This document shows, one piece after another, positions 10,390-21,287 of a stretch of DNA of 64,000 nt (positions are counted from its first letter, which is position 1; each line of letters begins with the position of its first letter). A program made the position numbers and the translations under genes. The notes under the pieces were generated by a model that did no database searches, was not told the origin of the DNA, and was given only the letters and a program-made list of their open reading frames with translations. The stretch comes from Ailanthus altissimus (Eukaryota; Streptophyta; Magnoliopsida; Sapindales; Simaroubaceae). The stretch is from contig CAMPEX010000001.1 in assembly GCA_946807835.1 (NCBI GenBank), forward strand, positions 7,641,001-7,705,000. The letters are read 5' to 3'.

Positions 10390-10957
10390 GGTCGACAACG
10401 AAAATGCAAAATGCCTTTCTTATTGTCATAGTGTAACAACTCCTGCTATCTTCTGATCTCTTGATGTTATTTCAATCCCTTCTATCGTCAGAAATTTTAA
10501 CTTCAGGTAATGGATGGATAGGGCCACGTTATTACTCATTGTGAAGGGTCGCCTAATGATAATTCTATACGAGAATGGTTGATCTACCACCACGAATCTA
10601 GTCATTACTATTTTTTCGTAGGGCTTCTGTCCGATGGTGAAGGGGAGAGTCACCACACCGACCGGCATCACACAATTGTCTCCGAATCCCTATAGCGATG
10701 TTTGGGTCTCCTCCATAATTTTCAGGTCATTTAGGATTTGTTTAAAAATTATGTCGACCGAGCTGCCCAGATTAACAAACACCCTGTTTATTTTTTTCTC
10801 CTATTACCAATACTTCAATCATAAGTGCATCATTGTGGGGATAACTGCTTCTTTGTATGTCTTCTTCTATGAACATGATTGACACCTCATGTGGTAGTCT
10901 CGGCTTCTTAGCTAAAGAGGTGTTACACATGACTTGGTGTACTGCCATTGAGTACAT
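10390..10957 (-). pseudogene. Tat-type gypsy aspartic protease, active-site Asp changed
   Basis: The protease that would cleave the gag-pol polyprotein is recognisable from PHNDALMIEVLVI, the active-site block (about 10,782) and the later VMPVGVVTLPFTIG, FVVVDQPFSYRIIIRRP and LKLKFLTIEGI segments, a layout shared by Tat proteases. The active site reads VFVNLGSSVDI where the family has V(D)xGSSADI. The catalytic Asp codon is AAT (Asn) here, and an in-frame stop lies between this block and GFGDNCVMP. The copy is therefore inactive by substitution as well as truncation. Confidence 0.75.
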
Positions 10958-11049
10958 AGAGTAGTTTATTTACTGCTTGTTTGAATCTCCTACCAATGTG
11001 GGTCCGCCAAAAATAATTGTGATGGGGTTGGGGTTCGATCTACCTGGCT

Positions 11050-12640
11050 GACCTACAATTATAATCTGTCAATTCTCCTGAAACTCTTCTAGATATCCAA
11101 TCCTCATCAAGTGGTCGACCTGCTTCCTCAGCTTGGTACACTCTCCAATGGCGTATTTTGGCCCTTTATGTATGTTGCACCACTTTTTAGGATCTGTTTG
11201 TCGTTTTACTCTCTTTTCCCTTAAAATTCCTATGTAACAACCCTTTGTCTTGGATTGCTTCGTAAATGTTCTTGAGTGGCACAGTCAAAGGTAAACAAAT
11301 CTCAACATGAGCCACCATTCTCTCTCTACCCAAAGGTTCGTTGTTCCTCGAATTTCGGGCAGCCCCTGAGGGGCCACACGTCAGAATCGGTTTGGCCCTT
11401 CCCCCCCGATTTTGGGGCCCCTTATTCGACACATTGCTTCTTTGATTGTCAGGCGCACTGTGCCAGTTCCAGAAATTTCCCCTTTATAGGGGACAGAATT
11501 CGTCGTCCGTCCTCCAGTATTTCAGCGGGGGGAGGGGGGTAGTGGTCCCTCCATCCCCTTGTATCTAGCCTTCTCGTGTGGCCATGTCTTCTCTCGAGGT
11601 GGTTTGGCCAGAAATATTTTAGCCTCCTTGCCTTCTTTTATTGACATGTACTTCGGTGCTTTGTTGTACGTCGCTGTGTAACTTGCAGTACCACTTTCTG
11701 CCAGCTGGTACCAGAATCTATTTAGTCTTAATCTCGCCTTGAGAGTGTCTAGAGCAATGGGCTGGTCAAACGCTCCCAATGCTATCACTTCCTTGTGGAA
11801 CCTTCGAACATAGTACCTCAAGCTCTCCTCTTGACCCTGTATGATCCACTTCAACTGCTCTGAGTCCCTAGTTACCTCGTATGAGGCAACGCTGTGTTGC
11901 TACAAACCTTTATACCATAGTAGAGTAAACCCCTCCAAGTTCATATGGAAAAGCTGGCATATTTGATCCTATCTCAGTCCCGTGATGGATAGCAGGTCGG
12001 TGATCTGGTCGACGTAGTGGTTAAGGTCAGTGACTTCCTTGTAGGTGGGCAAGCTTGGGAGTCGAAAACCACTCAAAATCTTCACATCTCTCAGTTTGTC
12101 TGTCAACGGTAACCTTCTCTTTCTTTCCATCTTCTTTATGAGAGGCTGATCCTTCTTCTCCCTTTTCGCCAAGAGGCTTTCTAACTTTCTCTCTAAACTA
12201 CAGACTTTGCTTTCTAGACCTGATTCACCCTATCAATGCTGTCGAGGTTCTGCGGACGGCTCTCTTCCCATTGCCAGCTCGAAATCCCCAAACTCCACAT
12301 TTCTTCTCTTGGGAATTTCTTGGCTTAGCTTGTTTGTCTAGGCCAAATTGTGCGGAGTCTCCGATCCGTTCCTTCGCTCTGTATATTCTTAAATCTCCTC
12401 CCAATACTCCTTCCCGCAATTTTTTACTTTTATTTGCTTATTCTTAATTAGCTCAATCATGAGCTGTCTCAGTTCTTCTTTCTCTTCTCTCAAAGTTCTC
12501 AATTTTGCTTGCATTTCAAAAGTTAGTTTGGGTTTGAACTTCTCTCTCTAGCAACGTGATTCCTGCTAACGGATGACTGTTTTACCATAGTCGATTGTTG
12601 CCTTCTCGAAAAAAGCTTTTTGTTTGCTTTCCATAAACGA
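11050..12640 (-). pseudogene. Tat-type gypsy gag
   Basis: Starting near the PBS, minus-strand translation gives a Lys/Glu-rich N-terminus (LREEKEELRQLMIELIKN), a basic linker, then the gag core: RLPSLPTYKEVTDLNHYVDQ, MNLEGFTLLWYKGL, QEESLRYYVRRFHKEVIALG and IALDTLKARLRLNRF. A C-terminal CNIHKGPKYAIGEC region corresponds to the Cys/His segment of Tat gags. These are the retrotransposon gag family features in the expected order upstream of protease. Stops and frameshifts (around 12,210, 11,970, 11,900, 11,520 and 11,190) break it. Confidence 0.85.
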
Positions 12641-12652
12641 CACCGAAAACTG
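12629..12652 (-). promoter_or_regulatory. Diverged primer binding site of the Tat element
   Basis: On the minus strand the LTR end CCAACA is followed by TTTTCGGTGTCGTTTATGGA, a decayed form of the TTTGGCGCCGTCTGTGGGA type of PBS used by this lineage. Its position, just upstream of gag, supports the reading. Confidence 0.5.
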
Positions 12653-13732
12653 TTGGCTTAAAGAAATTGTTCCTTGGGCCAACGAGTCTTAAATTTGTTT
12701 ATGAATAGAAATGAAACTTGGGCCTTGTTCTGACGAAAGTGATTAGCATAAGCTTGGGATTCCTCTTTGCTGCGAGCTGCGAAAAGCCTGCAAAAAATAC
12801 AGACACAAGCTCAATGACAGTCTCACCGGGATGGGTTTCGGCGGAAACGCTCCGATACTTAAGTCAAACAGCGTCTTTTTATCGGAGTCTGATACGAAAA
12901 GAAGTAAAAATATGCTCAGAATAGAGGGAGAAAAACCTTTTTTCTTTGTGTTATTTTTCTGCTATTTGGGTATCATCCTTCTCAATATCTTCATTTTTCC
13001 TTCTTATAGTGCTGGCATTTCGAGGGTCTTTTTGGTTTTTTTGCCTTCGTTGTACTTCTAACTTGCACCAAATATCATTTGCTACGCGTCTAACACACGC
13101 CAAATATCCTTCTACTGTGAATCTGACACACGCCAAATATCCTTCTTCGAATCTCTTAATCTTGCTCTTGCTGCATGTCAGGTTCCTTTCTGATGTGTTA
13201 AGCATATTCTTTAGGTTTGTCTCCACTAGTGATTTTGGTTAAGTGCGAGGCTAGATTCGAGTGGCTCGAGTCAGATTTCTGGCTCCATCTCCCCCCATCG
13301 GTTCAGTTGTGTCTTGGGATTTTTAAGAGTGAGCCTTTTGTTGATTGTGTTGACTGTACCTAATTGGCCCATCTGGTAGATAGTCAACCCTGACTTCTTC
13401 GTTAATTATGCTGCATCGGGATGAGCTGACTTGATTAGTATGTAGATGGGGACTGTGGTTGTATTCAGGTCGGCTTAGCTGAACACATATTTCTGATTAT
13501 CAATTAGATCCTTTTGAGTCCGAGTTAGTTTTTCGCCATTCGGTTTAATCTGGATTCATACCTATTGGGCATTGCTCTAGGCCTGTCTTTGAATTGGGCT
13601 CGTCCCTCAAGTAGATGCGGGCCTTTAAGGAGAGACATTGTTTAAGTTAGTGTTTGATTGGGCTCTCGGGGTTTGGCCTTTGTCAGGTTTAGAGGTCTTA
13701 GACCTAAAAAAAAGAAATTTTCTTGGGTGAAA
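12650..13732 (-). repeat. Probable 5' LTR of the Tat-type element
   Basis: Sequence between the putative PBS and 13,732 has no coding signal. On the minus strand it starts TGTTTCACCC and ends CCAACA. No second copy lies in the window, since the element's right-hand LTR would be before base 1, so length and start are inferred. It contains a short duplicated phrase, ACACGCCAAATATCCTTCT, at about 13,093 and again at about 13,127. Open stretches here (12,718-13,242) are not convincing genes. Confidence 0.45.
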
Positions 13733-15709
13733 CAACTCGAAATTTTTATTTCTTAATAAAGTAATATCTGATTTTCTTACATTATGATTATTAGCAAGCA
13801 ATTGGGTCTATACCCCTACGTAATTTGATTATTAGAAAGCAACTGATATAATTTTTTAATAATATATAATAAGGTGAAAAATATTAAAATTTGGTGTTAA
13901 TATTTTAATTTTTTATAATAATTCGTTTGGATTTTAAATTTTTTGTAATATTTTCTTCACATCTACTTTTTAAGTTTATTGGTAAATTTGGAGTTAGAGA
14001 TTGATTATGAATGAGAGGATAGACCTTAACTTTTTTTCTTTTTTTTTTGGTAATATTTTGCGGATGAATTATTGAATTTATTCATTATGTTTTGTTAACT
14101 AAAAGGTGTTGTGGATGATGGTGTTGGTATTGATTATTAATGTTGGAATTTGAATTATATTGAAACTGGCAGTGTTTTAATACTTTGCAAGTTTGAAGAA
14201 TATAAGAATGTACATACTTTAGAAGAGATTCTGCCGATATTTGGTCAATTTAATTTATGAATATAAATTATTTGAAATATAATCTTGCACAATTGAATTT
14301 TAATATACTTAATTGTATTTGATTTATCATATGAATATAAATTAATTCAAATTGAATCTTACATAACTATATTATAATTTCAATCTACTCAATTGAATAT
14401 TGTACAATTGAATTTTAGTTTCAATTTACTCAAGTGAATTATTAGATTTATCACATAAATATAAATTAATTAAATGAAATATTACTCAATTGAATTATAA
14501 TTTCAATTTACTCAATTGAATCTTGCACATTTGAATTTTAATTTCAATTTACTCAATTGAATTATTTGATTTCGTCACATGAATATAAATTAATTGAATT
14601 GAATCTTTCACAATTAGAATTATTTGATTTATCACATGAACATAAAATAATTTAAATTGAATCTTGCACAATTAAAAATTTATAAAGAAATACATTTAAA
14701 TAAATTAATTTTATACAAAATAAAAAATAATAATGAAATATTTAATTACACAAAAGCACATATTTAATTAATTTTAGGCTTAAAGTATTAAAACATTATC
14801 ATTAAGTCCAAAAAATTCTACTCATTTGACAAACACAGCCAAAATTTTGAACTATCTTAAGTATAAAATTATCAAGAAGTCCACAAAACCCAAACCGAAC
14901 CCAGGAACCCAAACCAAACTGAATTGAACCAATTTGGTTCGACTCCTAAGTTTTTAGTCGATCGAGGTTCTAATTTCTTAGAATCGATCAATTTGGTTTT
15001 GAACCAACTGAACAAAAACAAAAAAACTCTCACCCCTACTTTTAACATCTGTGAAATCTTTTACTAGTGCGTAAACAACTGTGTGGACCAATAAGCTTAC
15101 TAGCCTTCATCATTACAAGTACTCTAATATTTTAGTTGCCTTTATATTTAACTTTTTATATTGTTTATTTATAAATTATACTTTATCGGCACGATTTGTT
15201 AGTCAGTTCAATTCTTAACTTTTATGTTAAGTTATTGACTTAATTAATTATTGGTTGATTTTATTTTATGTGTTTTATTTATATTTAATTATTACTTGTA
15301 TTGTATTTATATTATTATATGTTATATTACTATCCTTATGAGTATACTATGCGGTTGTCATTTATTTGAATCTTTTATATTAAAAAAATAAGGACAAATA
15401 TTTTACATTAGTTATGTCTTTTTCATCTAGTATGTATATTTAATATATTCATTATTATGTTTATTATATTTTTTAAATTTCAAATGCAATATTATTAATA
15501 ACCTCATAATATTATATGATAGGTTTGCTAATATACATCAGACAATTATCAAGATACTTCACAGAGATAAGATAGGACTTTTATGGTCTATCCAAACCTA
15601 CTTCTTCTATCAGCGGAGATACCCCTAATTACGGATAGGGAGATCGGACCTTCATGCAAAAGGAACTTTGCTTGACAAAGGATAATATCTACCTAAAAAA
15701 TGAAGATAT
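13733..15709. other. AT-rich DNA without genes
   Basis: No ORF with a recognisable product. It holds the degenerate tandem repeat at 14,240-14,690. At 14,885-15,045 an ACCCAAACCGAACCC-type block ends in CACCCCTA, resembling a truncated end of the same hAT-like family as 8,879-9,318. Confidence 0.5.
14240..14690. repeat. Degenerate tandem repeat, about 123-bp period
   Basis: The landmark TTTATCACATGAATATAAAT recurs in variant form at about 14,323, 14,447, 14,570 and 14,628, giving spacings of 124, 123 and 58 bp. Between landmarks, AATTTCAATTTACTCAATTGAA phrases recur in shorter variants. A partial earlier unit starts near 14,255. Confidence 0.7.
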
Positions 15710-16096
15710 TGTAAGACTGTGTAAGGCCCACCAACACCTTAGTCCACTAGTTGGATGACACCTCAGAGCCATTGGTGTCTCACTAACAGAATCCTTAGGT
15801 TACCTGCGCTATTGAGGAATCGAACCCTCGCCCCCATCTTCATAGAGGCCTTGTATGTCTTTAGAGGTTCGTCCTTATACCCATCAAGAAGGCTAGCCTG
15901 ATGGGTATAAGGACAAACCTCTAAAGGCCTATAAGGCCTCCATGGAGATGGGGGCGAGGGTTCGATTCCTTGAAGGCGCACGTAACCTGAGCTGGTTGTA
16001 TAGGTGCGTCATTGCCTGATTAGTGGTGACTAGTGGAGGATGGTGATCTCAGTGCTGGTTGGACTAAAGGGTTAATTGGCCTCACACAGTCTAACA
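15710..16096. mobile_element. 387-bp foldback element with TG...CA ends and 5-bp duplication
   Basis: The whole element is an imperfect palindrome centred near 15,897 (AGGCTAGCCT), with arms of about 190 bp. It begins TGTAAGACTGTG and ends CACAGTCTAACA. It is flanked by GATAT on both sides (15,705-15,709 and 16,097-16,101). Each arm carries GAGGGTTCGATTCC, which resembles a tRNA B box, next to GATGGGGGCGAG. The TG...CA ends with a 5-bp duplication suggest integrase-type insertion, but the full-length inverted structure is that of a foldback/MITE. Its class is unresolved. Confidence 0.75.
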
Positions 16097-16101
16097 GATA
16101 T

Positions 16102-16695
16102 ATACCTCATGTAAGAGGATAAATATACAAAAATGCCCATACACTTAATTACATTCATTGTTTACAAAAACCTAAACTAATCAAAACCACCCAACACAAA
16201 TAAAACTACCACAAAAGATAAAATTGGGAAAATAAACTGGCGACTTGAAATAGTAGATAGTGGCTCAACTCACTAGAGTCCTGTAGTAACATAAAACAAA
16301 TCAAGAAATTAGATCAGCGAAGCACGATCTCAATCTTGGCCGAGTAGCAAAGCATAAATTGCATAAATATCGCACATCATGAACAAGCCTAGTGGAAGCG
16401 TGACTTCTGTTGATCTAATTGGTGGAGGCAGATTGCTCGAGCTAAACACCAAGTTAAAAAAAAAACACCAAAGAAAGAAAACTGCGACAAAGTAGTAAAA
16501 AAAGTGTAAAAGAATAAGAAAAAAAGGAATAAAAAAACCTAAGAAGCACTATAAGAAATAAGGTAGAGGATGGTTTGTGTCCACTGGAAAGTGGGCCAAA
16601 GCCTCATCTTCGATAGAAATTTGGTGGGGGGGCAACAGCTACTGTTTTTTAGCTTTGAGAAGTTAAGAGGTTTTTATTTTAGGGCAACTTGCTTT
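16102..16695. other. AT-rich DNA, nothing recognised
   Basis: No convincing ORF, repeat or RNA gene was seen between the foldback element and the solo LTR. Confidence 0.4.
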
Positions 16696-16700
16696 ATTAT

Positions 16701-19349
16701 TGAAAGTGTGCTAATATACTAGGGCGCGAGTTTACTACACTAACATTTACGCATCTCATACATAAATTAGGGCAACAGAAGTAGAAATCTCTATTTCCTA
16801 GTGCAACAAACACATTTGAAATTTAAGTTTCATTACTGTAATGAAATTAAGGATCGAGAATCACCTGTCAAGCCTTTGAAAATTACCGAACTGGAGTCCA
16901 CCACGAAGTGCACTCATTGACAATTCTAGGATCCAACTGGGGTGGGCTTAGATTGCTTGAATAGCAGCATTAATTTTTAGAAATTGTGTTTAACTCTTAA
17001 ACACCATGATGATTAACTCTTAATCACCTTAGTTAACTCTTAATCATAGCTCAAACTCTTTAAGCTTAAGATTATGATTAAACTCTTTAACCATTTTGAT
17101 CAAGGTAATGAAATGGTTTTGTTTGTGTTTAACTCTTAAACAAAAATAGTGATTAACTCTTAATCACCTTGGTTAACTCTTTAAACATTGTGATCAAAAT
17201 AATGAAATAGTTTTGTTTATTTAACTTTTGAATTACAAAATATAAGATTCAAGTTTGGTCATCCATAACTACCTTTTTGAAGGAGAAGATGATGAATAGT
17301 ACTTTAACAATTAAAAGCATAAAAGCTCTCATCTCTCTCTCTCTCCTTGCTGAATCATTTCACCCTTCTTAAATGAACCAATTCAATTCTTTTATTTATT
17401 AACACACTTTACTTCAAATAATGGCCAACAAAATTGGCCCACCATAAAATACATAACCATGCTTCTATGTCTTCCAATTATTATAATCAACAAAAGCATG
17501 TGCACAAAGAATTACAAGAAATGGCCGAATGCATTCATCACACTTAAAATGAAAAATACAAATCATTTTAAAGATAATAGTTTAATAATTTGTTGACCAA
17601 TAATGTAAAATAAAACACTTTTGTTTATTATAATATGCAAAACACTTTTGCACACTATTTATTGCAATTGTTATGGCCAGTCATTCATTGTAAAGCAAAT
17701 GAAACAATTTCATTTATGATCACTTTTCCCTCTTTATTAGTCAAAGATACCGTACCCCACCATGCATGAATTTGTATCTTTATTTTATTTGTTTAACAAT
17801 AAATAAACATGAACCATTTACTACATATTTTATTTTATATTAATCATATTAATAAAATAAAACATGTAATTAATTTATTACAATAATAATTGTTTGACTC
17901 AAATATAATATTAATAACAATTATTAATACTTTTATTTATTCAAAATATTTTGAATAAATAAATGACTTTACTTCTCTCACAAGTAATGTCATTTTGGTA
18001 ATTACAAAGTCAAATAATAAATGGCCTACAATATACCACGCATTATCATCCCATTGGTCAATAACTATTGTTAACTAATTAATGTACTTAACTCTTAAGT
18101 CTTGATATATGCACATCTAGAGGGGACCTGAAACAAATATCCCAATTTGCTGAAATTTACTGGATTAAACTATTCAACCTGGTATGTTACCATAGTGCAT
18201 AACAAGTACACTTCATTTTGTGGGACTCCTTAGGTCCACGCTCAATTTGTCAAATGGAACTGTTCTATGAGTCCGTGATCGATACCCCACGCACACATTA
18301 TGGATATTACAAATAAGAGCATTAGAATATACAAGCTGAGGTTATAACATATTCGTATAATCTTTCTGTCACCTATATCCTAGATGAGTGGAGATATAAA
18401 TCATTACCGTCAAATCTTCACGTGCTCACCCGTGAACCCATCTCAAGATTTGTATCTTGATGAACAATATACGCAAACACCTTTGTGATATTGTTCAACC
18501 CTATGAAAAACTCTTTTTTTGGGGTTTATGCTTGTGGCCACAAGACTTTCTGAAATACAATCTTGGAGCATCAAGATATATAACTCACTTATGTGAGCTG
18601 ACAGATCCCATATGTGTGCACACCGAACTCTATGAGCATCGACAGATAGCTGTCGAACCATGAAAGATCTCTAGCATATGTGGAACTAAAGTATGGTGGA
18701 TCACTCATAAGCCCACCGTGGTGCTCAAGTCAAAGAATTATGAATACTACTCAACTTGAGAGGGCTCATCATTGACGGCTTTATAGGATGTCTATTGGGG
18801 TCCTCGTAAGTCTGTTCAGTACTCAGTCCTTACTGAATACTTGTATGCTTATATGAGCTTTCGGTAAGCACATAGTTAGTTAAGAATAACTATTTATACC
18901 ATACAGATATAATATACACTGATTTATCAAAAAGAATTTATCGATAGACCCATACCGATAAATATAGGTCAGAAATATAGTATTTGAGAACATACTTGCA
19001 TAATAATATTTTCTAACACCTATTGCAATTCTTTACAACTATGTTATTACTAATATGCCCCCAGGTCTTTGTCCCATTACAGACAAGACTCTAATTCCTT
19101 AGATTTTACTGATTATTATAATCTGCTAACTCTTAGTATTATAACTTTCAGTGTTGTTAACTTTTAACCCTGGTCCTAACTCTTTTACGCCAGATCTGAG
19201 CTCCTTCAGATCATATAATATCTGTAGCGTAACAAGTATTATACCATTTATTATAATATTAACGATTATAATTGAAATATATATTGTATAAATATTAATA
19301 ATTAGTATTCATACAATATTAGAATAACACGTAAACACAAACTCTAACA
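16701..19349 (-). repeat. Solo LTR of the long copia-type family (copy 2)
   Basis: A 2,649-bp LTR in minus orientation. Read on the minus strand it starts TGTTAGAG and ends CTTTCA. It is flanked by ATTAT on both sides (16,696-16,700 and 19,350-19,354). The order of conserved blocks (the GTGGGACTCCTTAGGTCC block at about 18,219, the GGTGGGCTT block at about 16,940, the CACACATTATGGATAT block at about 18,292) matches the LTRs at 51,833-53,973 and 6,190-8,373. Its middle is diverged and holds clustered TTAACTCTTAA phrases at 16,990-17,220. Confidence 0.8.
16988..17222. repeat. Clustered TTAACTCTTAA repeats
   Basis: About eight variants of TTAACTCTTAA(A/T)CA occur in roughly 235 bp inside the solo LTR. 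Two larger units share GATTAACTCTTAATCACCTT and an ATGAAATGGTTTTGTTT phrase. Confidence 0.6.
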
Positions 19350-19354
19350 ATTAT

Positions 19355-19980
19355 GTCTATTATTTATTCTTTTAAATTTAAATATTATATCTACAACTTG
19401 AAGTTTACATAATAAATAAATAAATTAGAACTTAAAGTTATAATAATTAATTTCATTAATTCATAATTTGAAGTTTTGTATTATAATTCTAATTTAAAAC
19501 CTAAAGTTGTATATAAAAATTTTAATTTTTTATTTTTTATTTTAATTACTTATTCATATAAAATGTTATATTTTCTCATTGTTATCGATATATAGAAAAC
19601 TATGCCTTCTCATTACTTCGATATAAAGAAGATTATGCCTCCCCATTACTATCAATATATGAAAAGTTGTGTCTCTTAATTATTATTAATTTTTATATAT
19701 AGAAGATCATGCCACTTAAATATTGCTTTTAATATTTATGTTTTGCATTATTAATTTGTTGAATAATACTTTACTTTATCATACTAATTTTAATTTCATT
19801 TTTATATATCTAATAGCCCCTAAAAATTTCTCTAACAAATTTACAAACCCCTGCACATGATATCTCTAGAAAAAATTACCTATCATAGGTATTATATACC
19901 AAAATACACCTCTCAGCTAATAATTTGGAAAAAACAATTGAAAAAAAAATAATGCATCCTTATAGCATAAGTCGAGAGCT
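19355..19980. other. AT-rich DNA
   Basis: No gene recognised. Related CTTCTCATTACTTCGATATA-like phrases recur three times at 19,575-19,705 as a weak local repeat. Confidence 0.4.
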
Positions 19981-19989
19981 ATGATTTTC

Positions 19990-20560
19990 TTTCGTTAACA
20001 CCAATATGAGAGTTTAAAAGCTAATATTTGACGATTGAGGACCTGTAGATCCTTTGAGAAAATCTAAAAGAAAGATATGACCACAAGAAAGATGCGTTTT
20101 TATCAAGAGAAATGCATAAGTGGGTAAATATGAGATTGCATAATTTTAGAACTGTTGTTGAATACAATTCTTCTCTGTTCAAAATTACCTCACAACTGAA
20201 ATTGTATAGTAAAAATATTACAAAACAAGACATGTTAGATAAGATATTCTCTATTTTTCATGCCTTAGTGTTGTTTTGAAGCAACAATATCGTGAGCGAC
20301 AATTTAAAAAATACTTAGAATTTATCTCATTTCTTCTACTTATTGAATAAAGTAATGAGATTTTATTGAAAAATATGAAACACGTCAAATTGGTTCTCAA
20401 TCATTTCTAAAAGTAAATGCAAATACTCATAACAACATTAGACGTGATTATGAAGAGTGAAGAAGGTGTGGTTATCACCCACACAGTAGCCATAAATACT
20501 AAGGATGGAGAAACACCAAAAAGTGATAAATACACCAAGACAAAGATAATAATGTAGGTA
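19990..20560 (+). pseudogene. Ty1/copia gag remnant
   Basis: Although stop-ridden, the plus strand shows the UBN2-type copia gag order: DDLRTCRSFEKI, KKDMTTRKMRFYQEKCISG, then SSQLKL-like and ENIT..DML-like sequence, then LQQQYRERxFKKYSELIS-like sequence near 20,290-20,330. A CGYH stretch, the likely zinc-knuckle remnant, follows at about 20,470. These identify the front end of the copia element whose pol follows. Confidence 0.6.
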
Positions 20561-21287
20561 ATAAACACCTTAAGTATTGTAAAAATATGTATTATTTGAT
20601 GTGGTGCAAAATGACATTGGTCAAGTACATGTTATACCCCAAAGTATCTAGTCAAAATTTATGAGGTATTTGTCCAGGTAAAAGGAAAGAATATAGTGAT
20701 AAATCTTATTAATGAGTCTGCAAATCTTATTTGTCTAAATGTCTCCGATTTCTTTAGGAATAAAGAAAGAAACGCTAATAATTAAGCATTAATTAATATC
20801 TTTATAACATGTCTTTTTGTGTTTATTTTTAAATGTATCTTTTTGTAATACAAAAAAAGAAATGTAACTTTTAATGTGAATGGAAAAAAAAAATGTAATT
20901 TTGTTATAATTTATTATCTTGATGTTTAACATGAACTTTTATTTAATATAAAGAATGACTTTTAGAGATGAATTTCCACTTTAAAGAGAAAAGTTTGGAA
21001 TGCATATTTGTCTGACAGTACAGTTACATACACTATTCTTCAAGATAAAAAAATATTTCTCAAAACTAACAATAATTAAGGAAAAGGTCAATACTATAGC
21101 ACGTAGATCTAATTGGAGGCTTTAAAAGAACAATGATTTTGTTAAAGAGTAAAATAAAGTTACATATAAATGAAGTTTTTTATATATAGGCATATTTAAA
21201 AGAAATCTGCTTAGTTTTAAAGATATCCGTTGAAATGGATATCGCATTGAGACTTTAAATGAGAATAATATAAAATATCTCAACAAT

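Noticed and set aside
12718..13242. Overlapping open frames on both strands
   Set aside because: They fall in the putative Tat LTR, overlap one another in several frames and have no recognisable motif.
15763..15981. 72-codon minus-strand open frame, and possible tRNA gene from GGTTCGATTCC
   Set aside because: The frame lies within the palindromic element. Apart from the B-box-like sequence there is no A box or cloverleaf, so no tRNA gene is called.
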